64,000 nt of DNA from Hofstenia miamia (Eukaryota; Xenacoelomorpha; Acoela; Hofsteniidae): positions 652,072 to 716,071 of the forward strand of contig CABFPE010000148.1 of the NCBI GenBank assembly GCA_900660155.1, written 5' to 3'. How positions within the stretch are numbered: the stretch's first letter is position 1; each line of letters starts with the position of its first letter. Below the pieces are notes generated by a model. That model worked only from the letters and a program-made list of their open reading frames with translations, ran no database searches and was not told the origin of the DNA. Position numbers and translations under genes: made by a program. This document shows, in pieces, positions 10,187-20,737 of this stretch.

Positions 10187-13100
10187 CTAAACGAAAGCGC
10201 CCAATTAAAAATAATGCAAACGTGTAAAGTAGAACTGCATTGCTTGAAATGAATAATATTTATATCAATCCTCTGAAAGCATATTTGTGAAATAAAAAGT
10301 ATTTGAAATATATAGAATTTCCAGTTATAAATGTAAATAAATATTGTACATATAATTTTTGAATTTTACTGCCTCATGAATAATCGTTTTTAGTAAAATT
10401 TCACGAAAGAATCTTAGGTAAATACTAACAAAACACTGTCAAATGATCTTCCAATTTGAACATGCATACCTGGTTCATCTGTAATGTCGAAAAAATCTTG
10501 CCGAAAATCTTTAATTCTGCGATATTTCATTTTCTTCACTAATTCTCTGAACAACATTTGAGCATTTTTTTCCACATCTATATTTACCAAGTTCTTTTTC
10601 TTAAAATAATCGTTCACTAAGTCATAAACATCCTAAATTCAATAAATAAGTAATTAATAGGCACCAGCTTCAGCTACTATTAATCTTAGTGTAAGAATGT
10701 ATAGAGCGCGAGAATGAGTAGCATTTCTATAGTAGCTAGAAGACTTCATCTTAGCTGAACGTACGAAATAGTTCAAAATTAAGCAAGTTTTCAAAAACGG
10801 GGAAAGTAAATACATTTGAATTACACACATGAAATTGTAGCAATTAAATTGTTTTAGAAACACGCAAAACAGTTATTATATATATCCAAACAAACCCTTG
10901 AAATTGTGAAGTCTAGTGTCTCTTTATTCTACCTCCTCCGATAGCAAATTATTTATGTTCGAATGAATACCATTGCAAATACATTAACAATTTTTTAATA
11001 CATTTAACACCTGTTCTCTTCCTAATTGTCTACAGACAGATGTTGAAAAAATAAATTGTTTTCGTGTATGTATCACCTTTCAAAAAAGCAACTTTCTCTA
11101 TGCGCACGATGTTTTCAACACAGTCGAAATCATCGCTTTTTACGAGAAAGTGATATAATAAATTTGTATATAGTTGATGCTAAGCGTTTTCTAATTATTA
11201 TTTGAATACTTACAGTGGTATTTCTTGTTACTCATGTTGACTTTTTTTTTAATAAACTTGGAAAATTTAAAAAAAATCCAACTTCTTGTTTTGACTGCGC
11301 AGAGAACAAACTGCTAATAATCTCTAACAAAATATTAAGCTTGTCATAACTTTGAAAGAGGCTACACGAACAAACTACGACTTATGGAAATAAAATCAGT
11401 TTGCAAAAGTTGGATTTTTTCTAGAAAGGGAATAAGGATAGGTATCTTGCCTACAATCAACTTTGTTTGATTCGAAATGATTTGTTCCGTATTTTTGCTA
11501 ATTCGAACAAAACTTTTATGCCACTTCATAAATACACATTAACATCACAAGCTCTAATTTACTTCAATTTTTTTAAAAAATGTTGCGAAATGTCTACATT
11601 GAAGTTTTGTTATTCAAACAGTTTTTATAGAAGTTCTAAAACTTCTAGTTGATTGGAAATAGATTTCAGGGTCATTGTATCATAGAGGTAAAAAGATTAA
11701 GCGATTAAATGAGATTTTAGGTTAACGATGCCAAAAAAAAATCAACGGCCATCAGAGATATTTTCAAACCTTCAACGCAACCAACCGATGCTCCCATAAT
11801 TACAGCATCACCTCAAAGGGCAGAATCTTCTTCTTTGCTGCACAATAAATCTAATAACAGTCAGTCAGTTAAAATCATCAGAAAAGGCATATCATCCTGA
11901 TAGCAGTTTTGTTTTTCCCGGAAAGGAGTGTGGAGATCAAAAAGGTCATGTAGACATGACTGGTTCAAGAAATTTCCTTGGCTCGATTACGATATGGAAA
12001 ATGACTGTCACATGTTATGTGTGTAAACATCCAAGCAATCAAGATAACTTGAAATCGGAACACTGCAAAGAAAAAGCGTTTCTTGAAACAGGTTTCAGTA
12101 ATTAGAGAAAAGCACTCCAGAAGTTCGAAACCCATCAAAACTGTCTATGTCACCGAGCAGCATCAACATAGCACATCGTCATTTCTCAATGAGGTGATGT
12201 TGCTGCATTGTTAAATCCCAAAAGAGAAAGAAACCAGGGAGCTCAGCCGCCGCTGCTTGATTGCCATTAACGAGCCGCTGCAGTATCTCGGGCGCCAAGG
12301 AATTCCTATACGAGACCATGGTAGTGACGAAGATTCAAAGATTTTCCTGAGTAAGTTACTGGCTTAAAAAAAACAAGACAAATTCATGACCCATAACAAT
12401 CAAAACGAATTATTAACATCTATGTCAAATTCAGTTGCACGGGAAATGCTTAAGGAAGTACAGGGGCGCCCATACTCGATCAAATGTGATGAATATACTG
12501 ACGCTTCAAACAGAGCAGCTTACATTCTGTCTAGGCTGGGTGAATGAAAACATAGAAGCCTTTGAATTTTTTTTGAATTTTATGATATCCCTAACATAAA
12601 AAGTTCAACAATTGTATCTGTGATTAAGGACATCATGACAAGATATCAATTACATATGGCAGCTTGCCGGGGTCAGTGCTATAATGGAGCCAGTACTATA
12701 ATTAGTTGGAAAAAACGTCTAGTGTTGCAGTAGAAATCCAAAGGCTATAGCCGAAAGCACATTATACGCACTGCCACGCGCACTTCCTTTCACTATCTGT
12801 CCAGGATGTGACCAAAAGAGTGACGATTCTAGGTGATACGATGGGTACAGCAGGTTAAATTATTATTTTGATAAAGTATTTCCCTAAAAGATCAGATTGA
12901 CTTTGATGAGGAAATCGAAGACAAAGCAAAATCTATATCTAAAGTTTCTGAGACGAGATGTACTATTCGTGCTGAATGTTTTAAGAGAATCTTAGACAAC
13001 TATGAGCATTTAATGTCAGCTTGGAAGTATTGTCTTGAGAATGAGAAAATGGCGACCGAATTAAAATCAACGTTCATCGGAGTGAAGAAACAAATGGAAG

Positions 13101-14358
13101 TTTTTGATTTCTTTTCGGATTGAGCATCGGCTATCGCCTATATTCGCACACAGACAATTTATCGAAAATACTTCAAGCTGAAAAAATGTCTGCTTGTAAC
13201 AGTAAAAAACACTGATGATTTGGTGGTATCTGTTCTTAAAATTTTGAGAAGTGATGAATCGTTTAATACCTTGTTTAACGTGATATCCGATAATTCCAAC
13301 TCCTTCAAGTTCGTTGAGAAACCTGTCCTCTTAAGAAGAAAACACCTAACTACACAATTTTGCAATACGTCGATGGGCATCAAAGCAAAGCACCGTCCCA
13401 CCACCCAATAACAGTTGAAGATTGCTACCGAGAAGTATATTTTGAGGGTATAGATCGCATGTTTTCGACAATTCATGACAGGTTCAATCAACCAAGCTTT
13501 GAAACTTACGAAATTACGGAATCACTTCTTTCAAATTCCATCGTGTCTAATGATACATCTGAAGAAATTGCCTACCTGCAAGACAAATATGATGAGGAAA
13601 TTTACACACCACTTCTCTGTAGAAGCTGACACATTGCGAGCGATATTTAGTGAGTCGACACCGATATGCTTTGAAGAAGTATTTAACAAAGTCAAGCCTT
13701 TTACCAATTACGTTAACTATTCTAAAGTTACTTTTAGTAAATTCAGCCACAACTGCAACAGCTGAGAGGCGGTTTTCCCTTGCGAGGAGGATCAAAACTT
13801 GCCAGCGAACAACGATCACAGCGGAACGTTTAAATTCTTTAGTCCTTTTACATGTTCAGGAAGGGCACACGGATTCCATCAATTAGATAAACATTGCAAA
13901 TGCATTTATTTCTAAAACTGATATCAGAAAACTGATCTTTTTAAAAATTTTAAGAATTTTTCTAGTGTTCTTGTCATGCATGGCGATTATATTATAAAAA
14001 GGTTTGGGTGTCTTTTTATTTCTAAAGCATAAGTGAGTTTTCGAATCTTTGTAGATTGCTAGCACGTAAATTTCACTAGTTATTTTGTAGGCTTAATTTC
14101 TTTGTTTAAGACGAGGTTGATGATGTAGAGGTATTTGAAATTTTAACGATGAGTCGTGCAGGTGATATTTAGTCATGTCCCCTTTTTAAGCATCCCTACT
14201 TTAAAATTTTTGGCGCCGGCCATACTGAATACTGCGGGAGAAATGGCCAAAATTAGGTATTTTGCGATTCCCGCTAAATGCCTTAGAAATTTCGGACGGT
14301 TCCACGCCAAATGTAAGGTTGTTGCATTTTCAATAGCAAAAGCGAGAAATATATAAAC

Positions 14359-14389
<31 letters not shown>

Positions 14390-16975
14390 CAGAGGGATTT
14401 TCCACCTATTCTTCTTCTCCCGCAGGTTTTTTACGAACTTAAATATATTTAGCGTAGAGGTAGGTTGAACAAAGATCAATTATCCTAAAAATTTCAAGCA
14501 TTTGTGTAGAAACCCGAGCATGCGGAAAAATATTGAAATTGAAATGTTATTTACTCACTTGTCTTGATTTAATTTTCTCTTTTAATGCATAAAGTTTCTG
14601 AAATTATAGAATAGTGTTTTTCAACATTTTTTCAAAAAATTCTGAAAACATTTTATATTTTTTGCAGTAGAGGCTATATAGGTTTCCGAAGCAAGGTTGT
14701 TGTAAAATCATTATCAAAGTCATACATTTTTGTTGTTCCTGTCTACACATGCTGTATTCTATTGCTTAGATTTATAAGACAAACATTTAATTGGTCAATG
14801 TAATTATTCACAAAGTCCATAAATTTTCACATTCACAAAATAAGTAAACTTGCAATGGAAATTGAAGTTACATTTTATCTCTTAGATACATATATTTACA
14901 CGATTTCAAACTTAAACTTCATTAAATGTACATAAAACAAGAATTAATAAAATTATGAAAAATTTGCAGAAGATATAGTGTAAAACAAAAATATATTTTG
15001 GTTTCCTCTTTCATAATTTTTACGATAACTGAATTTCGTCAAAATCAACAACATATCCCTTTTCACTCTCAGACAATGGAGCAAACATTTGACGAATTTT
15101 TCCGTTTTCTAATCTGGGGTGTAGTAAAAAGCAGTTAACTAAATAATGATTAAAAGTTCAATGATTAAATATATAATCCAGAGAAACAGATTCTTGTTAA
15201 AGTCATAGCAGTTGTCCTTATTTGCAGCAATATATCACTAATTTTATCAAAAAGCGAGAAAAGATGCCGCGATGGTGCATCTTGAACAAATAAAGCAGTA
15301 ACAGTGAAAAATAGTTATAAAAAGTCAAGAAAAGAAGCACAATACTAAGAAAAAACGAATGTAAATGATACTCGGTCATTAATATATGGACAAACTTACT
15401 GCATAGCAAGGCATATCTCTTTGCGTCGAGAATTTGTGTGAAAGTTTTGAATTGAGGTCTGGAAATTGAGTTGAACGTAGCATAATCCGTTTCTTAATGA
15501 TGCGATTAGGCTTTTTGTCTGCATAACCAAGTTTTGCAATCTTGTTATATATCTAAATTACAAAAAATACCAACACAACCGAATCGTAAATTTTCTGTTA
15601 TTTGTAAAAATCATTTATTATGAATAATACTTTCAGATAACTATTATCCGGGCTTATTATGTCCGGGCCTACTGACTTTTCTAACATATATAATAATGAT
15701 CATATTTTAAGAATATATGTTTTGTAATCGCTTCTAAATAGGAACACCAAGAGTTTGGGGTTGGAAAATGTAAATTTAAATACTCACATAAATATATTTC
15801 TTCATGCATTTATGTTGGAGTACATATGCACTGTTTTCATTTGAATTGACTTCCGTGGTAGCGTATTTTACAATGAGAGCCTCCAATTTGCTCAAAATGT
15901 TCTCAAGTTCAACAATTTTTGAAACAAAGGTAAATACATTTATACATAAAGTACAATTAAATGAATAATTATTTCGAATAGAATCAAGCCTAACTATTCG
16001 CAATAACCCGAACAAAACAAAGGAAAGTTTTTTTCTAAATATTGTGAAGAGATATAGATCACGAAAACTTTAAAAAAACAGTAATATATTCTTGATCACG
16101 CTTGAAACAAACTTCGAGTTTATTTTAATGCAATAAAAGCAATTATCATTTAAAATATTGAGCATACAACCATCATCAGAAAATGTGAAAAACAATTCTG
16201 AATAAGTCGGTATAGGTAAATAGTAAAGGGAATATTTCTGAAAGATCATAAGAAATTAATATACAACAGTATTTTTATTATTGAGGATACGAACAATTTT
16301 GTACAAATAATTACCAAATCTGCTTGAGATTCATGTGAATCAAACTCATTGGAAGAGCTATATGATTTTTTGTTAGAAATAGATTTTTCTTTTGTTTGGG
16401 ATTCATTTGAATTGAATTCATTGGAAGGATTGGATGATTTTTCGTTAGAAATACATTTTCGTTTTGCTTGAGATTCATTCGAATTGAACTCATTGGACGG
16501 ACTGGATGATTTTTGATTAGAAATGCATTGCTTTTTTGCTTGATCGCATTCTTGTTTACCGTTGGATAAAGTGACAATAGGTATTCTTCTTTTGCGTTTG
16601 CTTTCATCTATAATAAATTAAATAAATTACTAATTCATAAGTAAAAATACCATCATGACTAAGTTGTAAAGAAACATTATTATTTGGGATACATGAAGTC
16701 GATGTGTCATTTCCATTTAATTCTCTTGAGCATTTCGGGATTGGAACATTCTGTGATATTGTATTTGCATTCTTTAAAAACTCATTTATTTCGTAAACAT
16801 AAATAAATAAATGAGAAGAATTGCCTTTTACTTTAGAAATTGAATTTTTTAGCAAACTGATGAATTCATTTGAATCATCAAGACACTCCTTGACTTTATC
16901 GAAATTGCGCTGAAGAACGACCCGAATGACATCTTCTTTCTCTGTTTCACAATTTGTTAACGCAACATCAACAAA
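10085..16975 (-). CDS. daxx: DAXX-like histone chaperone gene, middle six exons
   Basis: Six exons (16975-16651, 16607-16315, about 15901-15788, 15552-15400, 10632-10470, 10186-10085) join in frame with GT donors. The product follows vertebrate DAXX in order: the N-terminal helical bundle with its LYVYINEL-like core (here LFIYVYEINEFLK), a low-complexity linker, then the histone-binding domain. The latter includes QIQRLEQLL.../KIVELENIL, RVIEQRIPYRGTRYPE/RIIKKRIMLRSTQFPD, and LMAQDAF/KNAQMLF followed by DLIYNFGCHLTDD/DFRQDFFDITDE. DAXX is the H3.3-H4 chaperone that works with ATRX in the nucleus and binds SUMO. First exon(s) were not found and may lie in the gap at 19632-20631. The C-terminal exon is not downstream on this strand; its best candidate is 24122-24318 on the opposite strand. 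Acceptor sites are good except that of the third exon. Confidence 0.82.
10470..10632 (-). CDS. daxx: DAXX-like exon: central histone-binding helix
   Basis: The acceptor TTTAG leads in phase 0 to DVYDLVNDYFKKKN, then VEKNAQMLFRELVKKMKYRR and DFRQDFFDITDEP, and the donor CCAG|GTATGC leaves phase 1. The human counterpart is DVLRAVEKAAARHSLG...LMAQDAFRDVGIRLQERRHLDLIYNFGCHLTDD. The intron upstream (10633-15399) hosts the hAT remnant at 11728-13886. Confidence 0.85.
11728..13886 (+). pseudogene. Degraded hAT transposase (TTF-type zinc finger / ZMYM-like)
   Basis: Broken frames give recognisable hAT blocks in order: a TTF-type zinc-finger region (WFKKFPWLDYDMEND...AFLETGFSN.RKALQKFETH), a mid region (YSIKCDEYTDASNRAAYILS, the first catalytic aspartate), RGQCYNGAS, and the C-terminal dimerisation block LLVNSATTATAERRFSLARR then LNSLVLLHV. 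Many stops and frame changes interrupt it, so it is dead. It lies in the 4.8-kb DAXX intron, antisense to that gene. I could not define its terminal inverted repeats. Confidence 0.85.
13887..15032. other. Intronic DNA with AT microsatellite
   Basis: This part of the DAXX intron holds a GC-richer patch (14205-14300, with GGCGCCGGCC) and an (AT)n tract at about 14359-14385, flanked by material that may be a decayed element. No coding frame with a family signal is seen. Confidence 0.5.
14359..14385. repeat. (AT)n microsatellite
   Basis: Uninterrupted dinucleotide run. Similar tracts occur at about 7028-7040, 7742-7760, 20728-20742, 23143-23167, 42959-42993 and 55088-55135, and on both sides of the gap at 44350-44816. 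Confidence 0.9.
15033..15117 (-). CDS. Possible terminal exon of unknown gene or alternative DAXX 3' exon
   Basis: On the minus strand, after a pyrimidine-rich tract ending CCCAG, a frame reads LENGKIRQMFAPLSESEKGY then VVDFDEIQLS and stops. Composition is protein-like and there is an acceptor, but its phase does not fit the upstream DAXX donor at 15400 (phase 0). It could be an exon of a nested gene, an alternative end, or chance. No family is recognised. Confidence 0.3.
15400..15552 (-). CDS. daxx: DAXX-like exon: RIP-type loop of histone-binding domain
   Basis: Clean acceptor TTTAG and consensus donor GCA|GTAAGT bracket 51 codons in phase 0. IYNKIAKLGYADKKPNRIIK then KRIMLRSTQFPDLNSKL aligns with human LFGRLCELKDCSSLTGRVIEQRIPYRGTRYPEVNRRI, one of the best-conserved parts of DAXX and in contact with the H3.3-H4 dimer in the known human structure. 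Confidence 0.85.
15788..15901 (-). CDS. daxx: DAXX-like exon: first helix of histone-binding domain
   Basis: The frame reads KIVELENILSKLEALIVKYA followed by TTEVNSNENSAYVLQHKCMK and ends at donor TTTAT|GTGAGT. It matches human QIQRLEQLLALYVAEIRRLQE...DSAYLQEARLKRKL. The in-phase acceptor nearest the start is the AG just before 15901, which would leave KIVELE outside. That hexapeptide fits the family, so the true 5' boundary may lie up to about 15925 or involve a microexon. Confidence 0.75.
16315..16607 (-). CDS. daxx: DAXX-like exon: linker with tandem 24-residue repeats
   Basis: It joins the previous exon in phase 1 (D at the junction, then ESKRKRRIPIV, a possible nuclear-localisation patch). 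Three consecutive 24-residue units follow, of the form K/R-CISN.KSSSPSNEFNSNESQ with varying charged ends. The donor TTTG|GTAATT is in phase 0. Human DAXX also has a variable linker between its helical bundle and histone-binding domain. The repeats are lineage-specific by inference. Confidence 0.75.
16321..16545. repeat. 72-bp coding tandem repeat, three units
   Basis: Within the DAXX linker exon, a 72-base unit carrying GATTCATTTGAATTGAATTC-type sequence recurs three times with moderate divergence and exact multiple-of-three length, so the frame is kept. Point changes mostly preserve the SSNEF.S.ESQ core. Confidence 0.8.
16651..16975 (-). CDS. daxx: DAXX-like exon: N-terminal helical bundle
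   Basis: The acceptor TTTTTAG precedes phase-0 codons starting FVDVALTNC, and the donor GATG|GTATTT leaves phase 1. The residues DDSNEFISLLKNSISKVKGN then SSHLFIYVYEINEFLKNA align with human DAXX FCNILSRVLSRARSRPAKLYVYINELCTVLKA. This is the helical bundle that in vertebrates contacts partners such as ATRX and p53 regulators. The rest is polar and serine/asparagine-rich. Confidence 0.82.
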
Positions 16976-19631
16976 CTAAAAACAAATATCTTAACGGGAA
17001 AGGCTTTAAAAATGTTGAAAATGAATATAAAAAATCAATAGTTATCTGCATTCGCTAATTTTGTTCGTAGGTGTTTAGCAAAGCCTACGAAACCGGATAA
17101 ACAATTCAGTCTCTTAGTTGAATTACAATTTTTGCTTGTAATCGCTAAATATGACCGAAGTAATTGGTCGCCTCAATTCCCCTTCTACATCTTCAATAAT
17201 AGAACAAACTAAACGCAAAGATCATTGCCAACCATCTACTTCAAAAACAATGAAGAAAATTTCATTTTTCATGTTTCAAAATCGCAATACCCAGGAATAA
17301 CCCATTTATTTAATGAATCATTGATGAGAAAACGATGTTTAATTAATGTATTCGCAGTCAACACAATGTTAACAGACTATTAACGGAATATGAAATCTAG
17401 GGCTCTGCGAGTAGGAATATTTTGCTTTAGGTCGAATCGAGTCAGTCATTTAAAATTCTCTCGAGTGGGGATTTCTAATTTTGAGTGCTATCTACGCACA
17501 TAGGCCAATCAATATAATAATTGTAATCACTATTAAACAATCAACTGTTTCCTACGAGCGAAAAAAATAATTTCTAGTAGTTACATTTGTAGTTGACTAA
17601 AAATGTGTAATTAATAACACGGCGTGACATAAAATTTAGTGGATTACATTTTTTCACTGATTTCAATCAATTTTGGGACGAGAATTACGAATTTAAATGT
17701 CATTTTACATTCAAAACCATACTTTTTACGTAATTTGTATTCTAAATTTTTGAAAACCTGCATATTACATTGTTCAGTAAATATCTGTACGTATTGGACC
17801 ATTGCTATTCTTTTTCAACAATAACCATTAAACTCAGTTTCACTGTCGTAACGAGTCACATTGGGCATCAGGAGGAAAAAATTTTACTGACATACATTCA
17901 TGCACCTTGTATATTACATAACGACTATGCTCTATTACAACATTATTTATGTCTTCTCTGGAAGTAACAGCTGCCTATAAATGCAAGACTTGTGTGAATT
18001 CATTCTGTTACATTTGTTGATACTATATACTGAAAATCAACCCATTACGAATATAGGGTTGAGACAAACGAAATATTCTGAAACATATTAAATGTTTTTG
18101 GTTATTGAATCTTGACACCGAAGTAATATATTGCAGCTGCAATACTGTGTCCTGGCGAGTTGAAGATCACCAAACTTTGTAATTTTTTATTCTTCATGTT
18201 TAGCATGAGAAAACACAATAGCGACTGTTATTTTTTGTCATAAAGAAGGGTTTTTCTCGTATATCCTGCAATCAACTCATCTTGTGAACTTACAGCATTT
18301 ATCTTCAATACTTAAATGTCCTGATATTAAAGTACGCATGTCTAACCTACAAAAAATTTTCAAGGAACCAGTGAGCCCATCTGATAGTTTTCTAATACAC
18401 ATTCTCAAGATCTTCATTATTCTTCTCAAAAGGATTTGAATTAATTAGTTGCAAGATTAAATCTTAGCATGAGACAAATTTGAATTTTCTTTGCTAAATT
18501 GAAGAAATGAGATATTATTAGTGATGATGTCTACTAAACCTCATTTTCTGAAATGTCAATTGAATGTTTTTCTTGAAAATTTTGGTTGTTTAGTGATAAA
18601 AAAGGGACTTTCTATATGAATTGTTTCATCTAGAACATATTGAAATCTGCAGGTTTGGGAGTATAATTTGGCCTCATATAACTTTTGTAGGTTTAGATCA
18701 ATGAAAGCAATGTATTTATTAGTTATTTGATCACTAAAGATAATAAAACTTAAAAAATTCAAAACAATCCAATCAGCAGAGAGAGGCTACCAACATAATA
18801 TCAATAAATTCTAACATCTTAGTGTACTGGAGTCGACTCAAAATTTCAAATATTCGAAGAACCTAGCGAAATCGGCAAATTTACAGGATAGGATGAATAA
18901 TATTTAAACAAGCCATATGTTGTGTTTTTTATTATTTTAAGAACAAAATAAGTAATAAATGTGATCATCATTCATTGGTAAAATGACTTTTGTTCACAAG
19001 CTTAGCATATGCCACTCCTTAATAAACCATTTAATATTATAAGCATATTCAAAGCATGATAACACCTAATGCAAAAGTGTACACAATCAACAAAATTGAA
19101 TCCATTATTGTAGTATCATAGATTGATCATATAATTGGATCCATAACCAACGATAAACATATGCAGAATAATAATTATAAAATGAGATAACTCGAGACAA
19201 CATTCTTGGGAGACATCTGTGAGGAAACTATAAAAACTCATTTTTGTAAGATTCAATAAATCTTAATTCTTTCCATATTTTATTCTTTTAAATACAAATT
19301 GCCAAGCATCCTTACAATTTTAATTAGGAAAATACAAAAATTACGAAATAGCAAAAATAATGCAGGCCAAAATGAGAAAAATTTCTTCCTATTGATAAAC
19401 TAGCTTTTTACATCGAACGCAGGGAATGTTTCATTTAGTAAACTGACAACACATGTTAACCAGTAATCGCAAATATAATAAGAAATATATACTATTGAAG
19501 GAAATAATAAAGCAAATAACCTCTTTAAACGCTATCTCCATTAAATTAATCTATTGAAACCATAGCGCACAAATTATTTTAATGTTAGTAGAAGGCTATT
19601 CGGTAGGTCAAATTTACAAAATTTGACCCAA
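16976..19631. other. DNA upstream of the DAXX exons; first exon not found
   Basis: The missing N-terminal DAXX exon should lie here or in the adjacent gap. I found no convincing minus-strand exon. A plus-strand frame at 17153-17302 begins with ATG and reads MTEVIGRLNSPSTSSIIEQT, then KRKDHCQPSTSK. It is polar and protein-like but unrecognised. A short hairpin (GTTCGTAGG...CCTACGAAAC) lies at about 17064-17094. Confidence 0.4.
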
Positions 19632-20631
19632 NNNNNNNNNNNNNNNNNNNNNNNNNNNNNNNNNNNNNNNNNNNNNNNNNNNNNNNNNNNNNNNNNNNNN
19701 NNNNNNNNNNNNNNNNNNNNNNNNNNNNNNNNNNNNNNNNNNNNNNNNNNNNNNNNNNNNNNNNNNNNNNNNNNNNNNNNNNNNNNNNNNNNNNNNNNNN
19801 NNNNNNNNNNNNNNNNNNNNNNNNNNNNNNNNNNNNNNNNNNNNNNNNNNNNNNNNNNNNNNNNNNNNNNNNNNNNNNNNNNNNNNNNNNNNNNNNNNNN
19901 NNNNNNNNNNNNNNNNNNNNNNNNNNNNNNNNNNNNNNNNNNNNNNNNNNNNNNNNNNNNNNNNNNNNNNNNNNNNNNNNNNNNNNNNNNNNNNNNNNNN
20001 NNNNNNNNNNNNNNNNNNNNNNNNNNNNNNNNNNNNNNNNNNNNNNNNNNNNNNNNNNNNNNNNNNNNNNNNNNNNNNNNNNNNNNNNNNNNNNNNNNNN
20101 NNNNNNNNNNNNNNNNNNNNNNNNNNNNNNNNNNNNNNNNNNNNNNNNNNNNNNNNNNNNNNNNNNNNNNNNNNNNNNNNNNNNNNNNNNNNNNNNNNNN
20201 NNNNNNNNNNNNNNNNNNNNNNNNNNNNNNNNNNNNNNNNNNNNNNNNNNNNNNNNNNNNNNNNNNNNNNNNNNNNNNNNNNNNNNNNNNNNNNNNNNNN
20301 NNNNNNNNNNNNNNNNNNNNNNNNNNNNNNNNNNNNNNNNNNNNNNNNNNNNNNNNNNNNNNNNNNNNNNNNNNNNNNNNNNNNNNNNNNNNNNNNNNNN
20401 NNNNNNNNNNNNNNNNNNNNNNNNNNNNNNNNNNNNNNNNNNNNNNNNNNNNNNNNNNNNNNNNNNNNNNNNNNNNNNNNNNNNNNNNNNNNNNNNNNNN
20501 NNNNNNNNNNNNNNNNNNNNNNNNNNNNNNNNNNNNNNNNNNNNNNNNNNNNNNNNNNNNNNNNNNNNNNNNNNNNNNNNNNNNNNNNNNNNNNNNNNNN
20601 NNNNNNNNNNNNNNNNNNNNNNNNNNNNNNN
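19632..20631. other. Assembly gap of exactly 1000 Ns
   Basis: The run of N is exactly 1000 bases, a round size usually given to scaffold joins of unknown length. It lies about 100 bases from transposon copy B. Open frames spanning it are artefacts. Confidence 0.95.
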
Positions 20632-20737
20632 GATCAAAAATGCTGTCAAACGGGTCATTCAAGATGGAAAGGTAGTTTTACGTTTAATATATTTTTTCAT
20701 TTTACTCTAATTACATGTACGTTCCACCTATATATAT

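Noticed and set aside
19574-20675. Three open frames of about 350 codons
   Set aside because: They run through the 1000-N gap and consist almost wholly of unknown residues.
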